Shown here: positions 8,914 to 16,523 of the stretch, piece by piece | Position numbering within the stretch: position 1 is the first letter of the stretch | Layout of the letters: each line of letters starts with the position of its first letter | Assembly (NCBI RefSeq): GCF_009600605.1 | Contig: NZ_VWNA01000003.1 | Location: 434,001-498,000, forward strand | Direction: 5' to 3' | Length of the DNA stretch: 64,000 nt | From: Segnochrobactrum spirostomi | Lineage (GTDB): Bacteria; Pseudomonadota; Alphaproteobacteria; Rhizobiales; Segnochrobactraceae | Notes under the pieces: generated by a model | Told to the model about the DNA's origin: nothing | What the model saw: only the letters and a program-made list of their open reading frames with translations | The model's database searches: none | Translations under genes and position numbers: made by a program

Positions 8914-10260
8914 TCAGGCCCGCGCGCCGAGGATCGCGGCCAGCGTATCCGTGAAGAACGCCGCATCGGCGGCCGAGAAGCAGAGTGGCGGGCGGATCTT
9001 GAGCGTGTTGCCGTAGAGCCCGGCCGCGCCGATCAGGATGCCGCGCTCCTTCATGGCGTTGATGACGTGGGTCGAGAGCGCCGGGTCGGGCGCGCCGCTC
9101 GCCGGATCGACGAAATCGAGCCCTATGAAGAGGCCGGCTCCGCGCACCGCGCCGATCGCCGGCTCGTGGGCCGAGAGGTCGCGCAGGCCCGCCAGGAACG
9201 CCGCCCCGACGCTCCGCGCGTGCTCGATCAGGCCTTCCTCGGCGATCACGTCGAGCACCGCCTTGCCGGCGGCGGCGGCGACCGGGTTGCCGCCGAAGGT
9301 GTTGAAATAGCCGGTCTCCTCGCAGAAGGCGGCGAGCAGATCCGGCCGGGTGACGACGCCGCCCATCGGAAAGCCGTTACCCATCGGCTTGCCCATGGTG
9401 ACGATGTCCGGCGTGAGCCCGTGGCGTTGGAATCCCCACATTCCACCGCCGGTGCGCCCGAACCCCGGCTGCACCTCGTCGGCGATAAAGAGCCCGCCGG
9501 CGACGTGGACCGCTTCGACCGCCTCCTTCAGGAAGCCTGCCGGATCGGCGTGGATGCCGTCGCTCGAGAAGATGGAATCGACGATCAGGGCGGCGACGCC
9601 GTGCCCGGCGGCCTCGAGATCCGCGGCGGCGCTGCGGACGGCGGCGGCGAAGGTCGCCGCGACGTCCTCGCCGGGCCGCAGCAGCGGAGCCGGCACGCAG
9701 CGGACGAAATCGGCCGGCGCGCGCTTGCGCAGCGAGGAGGGGGAGATCTCCGTCACCAGGGCCGTGTTGCCGTGATAGGCGGTCTCGGTGACGATGAAGC
9801 CGCGCTTGCCCGTCCCGATCTGGGCGATGCGCATGGCGAGGTCGTTGCTCTCGCTCCCCGTGCAGGTCATCACCAGATTGGTGAGCGGTGCGGGGAAGGT
9901 CGCGAGCAGCGCCTCGGCATAGGTCTCGACGGCGCGGTTCAGATAGCGCGTGTGAATGTTGAGCACGGCGGCCTGGGCGGCGATCGCCTCGACCACCTTC
10001 GGATGGCAATGGCCGACCGACGGAACGTTATTATAGACATCGAGATAGCGCTTGCCGCTCGCGTCGTACATGAAGGCGCCGCGGGCCCGCACCATCTCGA
10101 TCGGCTGCTCGTAGAACAGCACCGATGAGGCGCCGAAGGTGGCGCGGCGGCGCCGAATGCGATCGGCGAGTTCCGGCTCGAACGTGCGCGCGGCGCGATC
10201 GTCGAAGCGGTTGAGGTCGAGGATTTCCTTGGTCGGGGTGTCGCCGTCGAGCATGCTCAT
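8914..10260 (-). CDS. Class III PLP-dependent aminotransferase or phospho-lyase
   Basis: 448 residues from the ATG at 10260. Shows fold-type I class III features: GSESNDLAMRIA (phosphate-binding loop), IADEVQPGFGRTG with the PLP-contacting Asp, VTMGKPMGNGFPMGG with the Schiff-base Lys, and TFGGNPVAAAAG. It starts 7 bases after the stop of the kinase gene, so the two proteins are made together. Animal AGXT2L1 and AGXT2L2 are class III enzymes that act as phospho-lyases on phosphoethanolamine and 5-phosphohydroxylysine and work with aminoglycoside-phosphotransferase-like kinases. The pairing here suggests the same chemistry, but an ordinary omega-aminotransferase is possible. Confidence 0.85.
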   Translation of the reverse strand: MSMLDGDTPTKEILDLNRFDDRAARTFEPELADRIRRRRATFGASSVLFYEQPIEMVRARGAFMYDASGKRYLDVYNNVPSVGHCHPKVVEAIAAQAAVLNIHTRYLNRAVETYAEALLATFPAPLTNLVMTCTGSESNDLAMRIAQIGTGKRGFIVTETAYHGNTALVTEISPSSLRKRAPADFVRCVPAPLLRPGEDVAATFAAAVRSAAADLEAAGHGVAALIVDSIFSSDGIHADPAGFLKEAVEAVHVAGGLFIADEVQPGFGRTGGGMWGFQRHGLTPDIVTMGKPMGNGFPMGGVVTRPDLLAAFCEETGYFNTFGGNPVAAAAGKAVLDVIAEEGLIEHARSVGAAFLAGLRDLSAHEPAIGAVRGAGLFIGLDFVDPASGAPDPALSTHVINAMKERGILIGAAGLYGNTLKIRPPLCFSAADAAFFTDTLAAILGARA

Positions 10261-10267
10261 GATCGCC

Positions 10268-11251
10268 TCAGCCATGCCGGGAGAGATAGAGATCGGCGAG
10301 CCGAACCGTGCCGTCGGTATAGGCGGTGCCCATCGATTGCGCCGTCGGGGTCTCCGCATGGGAGGCGATCCAGGCGGTGAGCTGGAGCCGGCGCAGCATG
10401 ACGAACATCGGCAGTGCCGCCTCGTGCTCGGCGTCGAGCGGCGCGACCCGGCGATAGCCTTCGAGCCAGGCCGCCATCAGGTCCGACACCACGGGCTCGT
10501 GTTCGAGGAAGCTGATCGCGGCGGCGAAGTCGTAGGCGAACCAACTGATCCCGCAATCGTCGAAGTCGATGACGCCGAGCCGGTCGCCGTCGACGAGCAG
10601 GTTCGCCGCCCGCATGTCGCAATGGACGAGGCCGAAGCGGGCCTCGTCGTAGCCGTAGGCCGCGGTCTGGCGCGCGAGGAGCGGATAGAGGCGCTCCAGC
10701 ACGGCGCGGCCTTCGGCATCGAGGCCGAGCGCGGCGCGCCAGTCGCCCCAATAGGCGGTGTCGCCGACGATTCGCTCGAAATTCCAGGTCTTACGGGCGA
10801 AATCTTCAGGCTTTTTCCAAGCCCGGGAATGGCCGTGCAGCCGCGCATTGATCTCGCCGAGATGGCCGTACCATTTGACGAGATCGGAGTCGGCGTCGGG
10901 CTCGCGGCCCGCCATGTGCTCGAAGGCGACGGCATTGCGCATGTGCTCGCCGTCCGAGAAGGAGACGAGCATCGCCCCGTCGGCGGCCGGGATGGGCGCC
11001 GGCGTCTCGACGATACCGTCGCGCCGCAGCGCCTCGATCCAGGCGAGCTCGGAGCGAATCTCGGCCTCGCTGTGATAGGCGGGCCGGTGCACCCGCACGA
11101 CGAAGCGCCGTCCGTCGTCCTCAACCAGATAGGTCGCGTTCTCCGAGATCGTGAGGAGGCGGATCTCCGCGTCCGGCGCGGCGCCCCACGTGCCGACCAC
11201 GGAGCGCACGCCGCGTTCGAGCCGCGACAGGAAGAGATCGTCGTAGAGCAT
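10268..11251 (-). CDS. Aminoglycoside-phosphotransferase-like small-molecule kinase
   Basis: 327 residues. Kinase-like fold: ATYLVEDDGRRFVVRVHRP (ATP-binding strands), catalytic loop GLVHCDMRAANLLVDGD (Brenner-type HxDxxxxN with the metal-binding Asn), and the VIDFDDCG DFG-like motif. Homologous to homoserine kinase ThrB2, choline kinase and hydroxylysine kinase (AGPHD1). The start at 11251 opens the conserved region; no strong ribosome site is seen. It is operonic with the class III aminotransferase, so it probably phosphorylates an amino alcohol or hydroxyamino acid that the partner then eliminates or transaminates. Confidence 0.8.
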   Translation of the reverse strand: MLYDDLFLSRLERGVRSVVGTWGAAPDAEIRLLTISENATYLVEDDGRRFVVRVHRPAYHSEAEIRSELAWIEALRRDGIVETPAPIPAADGAMLVSFSDGEHMRNAVAFEHMAGREPDADSDLVKWYGHLGEINARLHGHSRAWKKPEDFARKTWNFERIVGDTAYWGDWRAALGLDAEGRAVLERLYPLLARQTAAYGYDEARFGLVHCDMRAANLLVDGDRLGVIDFDDCGISWFAYDFAAAISFLEHEPVVSDLMAAWLEGYRRVAPLDAEHEAALPMFVMLRRLQLTAWIASHAETPTAQSMGTAYTDGTVRLADLYLSRHG

Positions 11252-11295
11252 CAGCAGGCATCCGGCGGGTGATATTGGCAAAGCCAACAGCAAAA

Positions 11296-11313
11296 ATGTT
11301 GGATTTGCAACAT
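11296..11313. promoter_or_regulatory. Palindromic operator candidate upstream of kinase gene
   Basis: ATGTTG-GATTTG-CAACAT, a perfect 6-bp inverted repeat with a 6-base spacer, 45 bases upstream of the kinase start and in the promoter region shared with the divergent marC-like gene. Its half-site matches the palindrome at 7812. Confidence 0.5.
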
Positions 11314-11462
11314 CCAAAGTTTCGACCCGACCGGCGGTGTCGGGGAGGCGCGCGATGTGATCTCGTTTGCGCATCCTGCGTCCCGCGCTATCAAAGGCGG
11401 AACGCGGCGCGGATCGGGCCGCCGCCCGCACCCCGCAGGCGAAGCCTCTCGGAGCCGCCCAC

Positions 11463-12095
11463 ATGGATTTCGTCTTCGCCACGAAGGTGTTCGCCGCGCT
11501 GTTCGCGATCATGAACCCGATCGCCAACCTGCCGATCTTCCTCTCGCTGACGAGCGACATGAACCTCGTCGATCAGCGCCGCACGGCGGTCCTCGTCACG
11601 CTGACGGTGGCGGTCGGGTGCGCCATCTCGGCCGCGGCGGGCGCCGCGATCCTGTCCTTCTTCGGCATCGACGTGGAGCACTTCCGCCTCGCTGGCGGCC
11701 TGATCGTGCTCCTCATCGCGCTCTCGATGCTCCATGGCTCAGAGAGCACGACCCATGGCGGCACCAGCGTCGAGAAGGCCGGCTGGCAGAGCGTCGAGAA
11801 TGTCGCGTTCTATCCGCTCGCGATCCCGATCCTGCTCGGACCGGGCACGATCTCGACGCTCGTCATCTTTGCGCAGCAGGCCGGCGGTGCCGCGCAGATC
11901 ACCGGCTTGAGCGCCGGGGTCGCGGTCTTCGTCGTGATCCTCGGCGCGACCCTGATATCGGGTCCGTTCCTCGCCCATTATCTCTCGGCGACGGTGATGA
12001 GCGTCACCAAGCGGCTGATGGGCATGGTGCTCGCCGCGATCGCCATGGAGATGATCATCGGCAGCCTGCGCGCGCTGCTGCCGGGGATCGCCTGA
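11463..12095 (+). CDS. MarC/UPF0056 family inner-membrane protein
   Basis: 210 residues with six hydrophobic segments. The family signature is present: FAIMNPIANLPIFLSLT near the N-terminus and AFYPLAIPILLGPGTIS in the middle, the two half-repeats of MarC proteins. The fold is related to neutral amino-acid exporters such as SnatA, but the function of MarC itself is unsettled. The ATG at 11463 begins directly before the first membrane segment. It converges on the GST-like gene (gap of 12 bases). Confidence 0.85.
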   Translation: MDFVFATKVFAALFAIMNPIANLPIFLSLTSDMNLVDQRRTAVLVTLTVAVGCAISAAAGAAILSFFGIDVEHFRLAGGLIVLLIALSMLHGSESTTHGGTSVEKAGWQSVENVAFYPLAIPILLGPGTISTLVIFAQQAGGAAQITGLSAGVAVFVVILGATLISGPFLAHYLSATVMSVTKRLMGMVLAAIAMEMIIGSLRALLPGIA

Positions 12096-12107
12096 GCGCC
12101 GCGCCGT

Positions 12108-12737
12108 TCACACCATTTCGCGGACGCCCGACATGGTGATGAAGCCCGGCAAGGCGTGGAGGCGGCGCGACCAGGTCAGCAGGCGAGGGAACTCCTCCAT
12201 GCCGAGACCGAAATCGGCGGCGAGCGCCACAGTCGGGAAGATCGCGAGATCGGCGAGCGTCGCCTGATCGCCGACGAAGAAGCGCGCGCCCCGCAAGGTC
12301 TGGCGCACAAGGTGGCCTTCCAGCAGGCGGAAGGCGGTCCGCGCCGTGGCGTAAGGGTCGGCGAAGGCCGACGCCGCCCCGAACAGGGACTTGAGGCGCG
12401 CCGCCTCGGCGGCCCTGAGGTCGCCCGCGGCGAAGAACAGCCAATCGAGCACCGCGGCGCGCGCGCCGCCGTCGCCCGGCAGGAAGCGGCCGGCCGGGTC
12501 GTGGCGCTCGGCGAGGTGGATCAGGATCGCCTCGGGCCGGGTCAGGACCGTGTCGCCGTCGATGAGCACCGGCACGGTACCGGCCGGGCTCAGCGCCCGA
12601 AAGGCCGGCGCGTCGGCACCGGCGCCGGGCAGCATCGCCACGGTGCGGCTCTCGTAGGGGAGCCCGAGAAGGCTCAGGAGCAGCCGCACCTTGTAGGCGT
12701 CGGCGAGGAGATCGTGGTTATAGAGAACGAGAGCCAT
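12108..12737 (-). CDS. Glutathione-S-transferase-like protein (NdmE-like candidate)
   Basis: 209 residues from the ATG at 12737, preceded by GAGG. Thioredoxin-fold N-terminal domain (LVLYNHDLLADAYKVRLLLSLLGLPYE) with the cis-Pro/TVPVLIDGD loop and the GSH-binding DGDTVLTRPEAILIHLAE, then an all-helical C-terminal domain with VGDQATLADLAIFP. It is the last gene of the Rieske operon, 7 bases after the cluster-less oxygenase. In Pseudomonas caffeine degradation the GST-like NdmE is needed for activity of the Rieske-less N7-demethylase NdmC and has a structural role; the neighbourhood here is the same. An independent glutathione-dependent detoxification role is the alternative. Confidence 0.75.
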   Translation of the reverse strand: MALVLYNHDLLADAYKVRLLLSLLGLPYESRTVAMLPGAGADAPAFRALSPAGTVPVLIDGDTVLTRPEAILIHLAERHDPAGRFLPGDGGARAAVLDWLFFAAGDLRAAEAARLKSLFGAASAFADPYATARTAFRLLEGHLVRQTLRGARFFVGDQATLADLAIFPTVALAADFGLGMEEFPRLLTWSRRLHALPGFITMSGVREMV

Positions 12738-12744
12738 CGCCGCC

Positions 12745-13617
12745 TCACGCGTCCGCATATTCGTGGACGCCGAATTTCAGCCCCTTGTCCTTGAGCCAGC
12801 GCCGATAGGCGACCGAGGACAGGTCCGCCCGGGTCGGGATCTCCGCGCGGGCATCGAGGGGCAGGCGCCGCGGCCGCTGATTTTCCAGGATGATCCGATC
12901 CTGGAGGAAGATACGCTGCTGGAACATGACGATGTCCTCGTCCGCGTTGACGTGGTCGATCACCACCATCAGCGGATAGGCGATCGAGCGGTCGCTCTCG
13001 ACGGGCTGGATCAGCAGCGCGATCGCGTCGAACCGGCCCGGCGCGGCGGGACAGGTCTTGTAGAGCATCACGTTAAAGGGCGAGGGCACCCGGTAGACAT
13101 AGTGGCTCATCTGCCCGCTCTTCGAGGTGAGCGCGGCGAGCGGTTGCCAGAACTTGCAGTTCGTCGCCCACACCTCGTCCACGTCGGTGCGGATCTCGGC
13201 CTGATAATGCTCGACCTCCGGATGGTCGACCGCGCCCAGGATGTCGGTGTGGACGAACGGGAAATGCGCCATGTCGAGGAAGTTCTCGACGAGGCGGAGC
13301 CCCGAGGCGCCGACCTCCACCGTGCCGCAGGTGATGGAGCGCCGATCCGGCTCGTCGGCCTCGGGGAGATCGAAGACGTCGCGGACGGGCGTGCCGAGGC
13401 TGGTCCACAGGAAGCCGTAACGCTCGGTGACGGGGCACGCGCGGCCGTCCTCGGGTCCGCCGGCGATCGCGGCCCGCGCCGTGCCGTCGGCGTCCCGGGA
13501 GAGCACGAGGTCCTGGCCGAGCAGCCGCGTGCGGGCGGAGGCGCCGGGCGCGAGGTCCGCGGCGATCCCCACCACATACCAGGCGTCGAGGGCGACACGA
13601 TCGTTCGTCATGGCCAT
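12745..13617 (-). CDS. Rieske-type oxygenase catalytic subunit lacking the Rieske cluster (NdmC-like)
   Basis: 290 residues, about 60 shorter than the intact paralogue upstream. The N-terminus keeps the opening and closing strands of a Rieske domain (DAWYVVGIAADL ... LLGQDLVLSRDADG ... CPVTERYGFLW) but the two cluster loops, normally CPHRG and CxxHGW, are absent. The catalytic domain is complete: ENFLDMAHFPFVH, with His118 and His123 as iron ligands, Asn112 and Asp115 on the electron path, and a C-terminal acidic ligand region. It starts 4 bases after the stand-alone Rieske gene, with GGAG placed for coupling. In the family only cluster-less oxygenases such as NdmC show this layout and receive electrons from a Rieske domain on a partner. 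Substrate unknown; an N-methyl group is inferred. Confidence 0.82.
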   Translation of the reverse strand: MAMTNDRVALDAWYVVGIAADLAPGASARTRLLGQDLVLSRDADGTARAAIAGGPEDGRACPVTERYGFLWTSLGTPVRDVFDLPEADEPDRRSITCGTVEVGASGLRLVENFLDMAHFPFVHTDILGAVDHPEVEHYQAEIRTDVDEVWATNCKFWQPLAALTSKSGQMSHYVYRVPSPFNVMLYKTCPAAPGRFDAIALLIQPVESDRSIAYPLMVVIDHVNADEDIVMFQQRIFLQDRIILENQRPRRLPLDARAEIPTRADLSSVAYRRWLKDKGLKFGVHEYADA

Positions 13618-13621
13618 GGAA

Positions 13622-14251
13622 TCACTCCGCGGCAGCGAGAAGGGGGATTTCGAGGCGGCGGCGCACGTCCTCCGCCCACAGGCAGGCCGCGATCGCGTCG
13701 CCGCCGTCGGCCACCGCCACATGCAGGCGTGCCCGGCCGGGCAGCACCGGCTGGACCGCGGCGAAGCGGCCCGCGGCGTCATCCAGCGCGGCCGCGACGC
13801 TCGCGGCGTCCCGGTCGATGGTGACGCTGATGGCGCCGGTCCAGGCGCCGTCCGGGGCGGGCGGCGTGCCGGCGGCGTCGCCGAGCGCGAGCCAGATCAG
13901 CCCGGCCGCCTCGATCACCGGATAGGTCGTCGCCGTGATGGTGCGCGGCGGCACGAGATCGGGATGCGCCGGAATGCCGATGCAGCCGCCGTCGGCGCCG
14001 TAACGCCAGCCGTGATAGAGGCAGGAAAGGCTCTCGCCGCGCACGAAGCCGAGGGAGAGCCGCATGCCGCGATGCGGGCAGCGATCGACCCACGCCTGCA
14101 GGACGCCGCTCTCGGTGCGCCACAGCACGATCTCGCGACCGCCGACGATCGCCGGAACGGCGACGCCCGGCTCGACGTCGCGGCCGAGCGCGACCGCGAT
14201 CCAGCCGGGGCCGAGATCCATCGGCGGATGATCCCCATAAGCGTTCGTCAT
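13622..14251 (-). CDS. Stand-alone Rieske [2Fe-2S] protein with unknown C-terminal part
   Basis: 209 residues from the ATG at 14251. Residues about 14-130 form a Rieske domain of oxygenase type with a full cluster motif: Cys58-Pro-His60 and Cys77-Leu-Tyr-His80 (CPHRGMRLSLG and CLYHGWRY), then GGCIGIPAHP. The catalytic non-heme iron domain is missing; instead about 80 residues follow (ISVTIDRDAASVAAALDD onwards) that I do not recognise. This separate protein carries exactly what the next gene lacks. It resembles the extra N-terminal Rieske domain of the reductase NdmD. It probably relays electrons from the reductase to the cluster-less oxygenase. Confidence 0.85.
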   Translation of the reverse strand: MTNAYGDHPPMDLGPGWIAVALGRDVEPGVAVPAIVGGREIVLWRTESGVLQAWVDRCPHRGMRLSLGFVRGESLSCLYHGWRYGADGGCIGIPAHPDLVPPRTITATTYPVIEAAGLIWLALGDAAGTPPAPDGAWTGAISVTIDRDAASVAAALDDAAGRFAAVQPVLPGRARLHVAVADGGDAIAACLWAEDVRRRLEIPLLAAAE

Positions 14252-14323
14252 GGCCTCGGGTCTTCTCCTCTTGCGGCGGGCCTTCGCCCGGCCGCCACGG
14301 TGCATGCCTTATGCCACGGGCCA

Positions 14324-15301
14324 TCAAAGATCGAGCACGAGCCGATCCGTGAGGGCGCGCGAACAGCACGGCGTCATGAGTGTGTTGCCGACGCGCTCGG
14401 CCGGCGAGAGATAATGATCCCTGTGATCCGGCACGCCGCCGAGGACCGGTGTGACGCAGACGCCGCAGAGGCCCTGTTCGCACGACCAATCCATCGGAAG
14501 GCCGGACTCGATCAGAACGGAGAGCAGGCTGCGGTCCGCCGGCACCGGGATCGACCGCCCCGACCGGGCGAGATCGCAGATGAACGGCCGATCGCCGGCT
14601 TCCGCTTCGGGGGGCGAGAAGCTTTCGGTGTGGATCGCCCCCTCCGGCAGCCGCATACGCAGCGCCGCGACGGCGGCCTCCATGAAGCCGCGGGGGCCGC
14701 AGACATAAGCGTGGGTCCCCGGCGGTTGCGCGGCCGCCAGCGCCGCGAGATCGAGGCGCGACGAGGGCTCGTCGTCGAGGTGGACGTGAAGGCGCGTGCC
14801 GGCGAGCTGCTCCGCCTCGTCGCGGAGGGGTGCCGCGGCAGCGGAGCGGAAGAAGGCGTGCAGGGCGAAGGGACGCCCGATCGCCGTCAAGCGGGCGGCC
14901 ATGGCGAGGAGGGGCGTGATGCCGATGCCGCCGGCGAGCAGCAGCGTGTGCGGCGCGCCCTCGTCGAGCGGGAAGGCGTTGCGGGGCAAGCCGACGGTGA
15001 CGGCGCCTCCCTCCGGCAGACCCCCGTGCACGGCTTTCGAGCCGCCGCGGCCGCTCGGTTCGAGCAGCACCGCGATGCGATAGAGGCGGCTATCGGCCGG
15101 GTCGCCCCACAGCGAATAGCAGCGCGTCACGCCGGGCGCGACGTGGACGTCGAGATGGGCGCCGGCGGTGAAGGCCGGCAGCGGCGCGCCGTCCGGGGCA
15201 GCGAGGTCGAGGGCGACGACGCGTTCGGCGATGTCACGCCGCCGCACGATTTTCAGACTCAGGAGCTCCGGGCTGCTCATGGCGGCGAACCGCTCCGTCA
15301 C
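14324..15301 (-). CDS. Phthalate-dioxygenase-reductase type FMN/NAD/[2Fe-2S] oxidoreductase
   Basis: 325 residues from a GTG at 15301 that overlaps the upstream stop (GTGA); an ATG at 15280 is an alternative. Domains in order: flavin-binding barrel with Arg60-x-Tyr62-Ser63, NAD-binding domain with GGIGITP at 124-130 and YVCGPRGFM near 199-207, and a C-terminal plant-type ferredoxin with Cys274, Cys279, Cys282 and Cys312. This is the VanB/NdmD reductase layout that passes electrons from NAD(P)H to Rieske oxygenases. NdmD has an additional N-terminal Rieske domain; here that domain is the separate gene just downstream. Confidence 0.9.
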   Translation of the reverse strand: MTERFAAMSSPELLSLKIVRRRDIAERVVALDLAAPDGAPLPAFTAGAHLDVHVAPGVTRCYSLWGDPADSRLYRIAVLLEPSGRGGSKAVHGGLPEGGAVTVGLPRNAFPLDEGAPHTLLLAGGIGITPLLAMAARLTAIGRPFALHAFFRSAAAAPLRDEAEQLAGTRLHVHLDDEPSSRLDLAALAAAQPPGTHAYVCGPRGFMEAAVAALRMRLPEGAIHTESFSPPEAEAGDRPFICDLARSGRSIPVPADRSLLSVLIESGLPMDWSCEQGLCGVCVTPVLGGVPDHRDHYLSPAERVGNTLMTPCCSRALTDRLVLDL

Positions 15302-16353
15302 GACGACAGCGGCGCGCCGAGGCCGAACTTCGAGACCAGCGCGCGGCGATATTCGATGGAGAAGCGGTCGGCCGGAATGTGGATCTCGTCGCGCAGGTCG
15401 AGGGGCAGATCCTCGGGGCGCTGCTCCTCCACCATCGGCTTATCCTCGGCGTTGATGACGAGCGCATCGTGCGTCCACAGCGCCGGGTCGGGGTCGCCGG
15501 TCGTGTCGGTGACCACCTGGAAGATGCGCGTCTCGCGGGCCGAGACCGGGCATACGGTGTCGGCGAAAAAGTGCACGAAATCAGAATCCTGCGGATCGAC
15601 CTTGATAAGGGTCGAGAACGGGAAGGTGAGCTCGTAATGGTAGACGACGGGCCGCCGCTCCGCCGTCACGCCGTCGGGGAAACGGTTGCCGCCTTCGAGA
15701 TAAGGGATCGCGAAGGCGAGGCCGCCCTCGGTGTGTTTGACGTCGTAGTGCGGCGCGGCCCAATCGGTGTCGCCGCCGAAGCTGCCCGGATGCACCCACG
15801 GGAAATGGGCGATGTCGTTGAAGTTCTCGACATGCCGGCTCGCCGCGGCCTTCCAGGTGTCGACCGGCATATGGAGCTTCTTGAACGCCGGATTCTCGAT
15901 GCCTTCCCAGCGCGGCAGCGGCCAGATCGGCGTGCCCGCGAGGCACGCCCAGACGATGCCGTAGCGCTCCTCGGAGAGCACCGTCTGGAGCCGCAGCTTC
16001 GGCGGGATCGGCGCGGTCTGATCGGCGAGCGAGGGGATCTTCCGGCAGGCCCCGGTGCCGTCGAAGGCGAGGCCGTGCATCGGGCAGACCAGCCGGTCGC
16101 CGTCGAGGAAGCCGCGCGAGATCCGGGTGCCGCGGTGCGGACAGAGATCGCGGGCGACGGTGATCCCCGTGGTCGTGCGGTAGAGCACGAGATCGACATC
16201 GAGCAGGCGCGCCGCGACGGGCTTGTCCGCCACCTCGTGGGCGAAGGCGACCGGGTGCCAGAAGCGCGCGAGCACCAGCCAGTCGCTTTCGCGGAACGAA
16301 CAGTCGCGTGGCAAGGGCGTCGCCGTCTTGGAATGGTCGCTCGGCAAAAACAT
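15298..16353 (-). CDS. Complete Rieske non-heme iron oxygenase (NdmA/VanA-like)
   Basis: 351 residues. Rieske domain with Cys71-Pro-His73 and Cys90-Pro-Met-His93, then a catalytic domain with ENFNDIAHFPWVH (His183 and His188 as iron ligands, Asn177 and Asp180 in the electron path) and a late acidic ligand candidate at Asp304 in NAEDKPMVEEQRPEDLP. Length and motifs fit the mononuclear demethylase branch (vanillate, dicamba and methylxanthine N-demethylases), not the ring-dihydroxylating alpha subunits. First gene of the operon; its stop overlaps the reductase start. Probably removes a methyl group from N or O as formaldehyde; which methyl group cannot be read from sequence. Confidence 0.88.
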   Translation of the reverse strand: MFLPSDHSKTATPLPRDCSFRESDWLVLARFWHPVAFAHEVADKPVAARLLDVDLVLYRTTTGITVARDLCPHRGTRISRGFLDGDRLVCPMHGLAFDGTGACRKIPSLADQTAPIPPKLRLQTVLSEERYGIVWACLAGTPIWPLPRWEGIENPAFKKLHMPVDTWKAAASRHVENFNDIAHFPWVHPGSFGGDTDWAAPHYDVKHTEGGLAFAIPYLEGGNRFPDGVTAERRPVVYHYELTFPFSTLIKVDPQDSDFVHFFADTVCPVSARETRIFQVVTDTTGDPDPALWTHDALVINAEDKPMVEEQRPEDLPLDLRDEIHIPADRFSIEYRRALVSKFGLGAPLSS

Positions 16354-16523
16354 CAGATTGGTCCCGGCGGGGCGGGGAGGTCGCCCGTTGCCCGGATCTT
16401 ACGGCGACCTTGGAATTGGAGGAATGCTCAGAACTTCGCAAGACATGTCTGGGATTAAGATCGAACGTCACCAAACGTGGTGCCGGGAGAGGTGACCGCA
16501 CGTCCGCAAGGGAGCCGCCCTGC

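Noticed and set aside
11281-11462. Plus-strand extension of the MarC-like gene upstream to 11367
   Set aside because: The added residues are Arg/Ala-rich and unlike MarC proteins, which begin directly at MDFVFATKVFAALFAIMNP.
12745-14251. The two Rieske genes as one oxygenase gene broken by mutation
   Set aside because: Each protein has its own start, ribosome site and conserved N-terminal strand; the Rieske protein has an extra C-terminal part and the oxygenase retains its own strand remnants, so a simple split of one gene does not fit.
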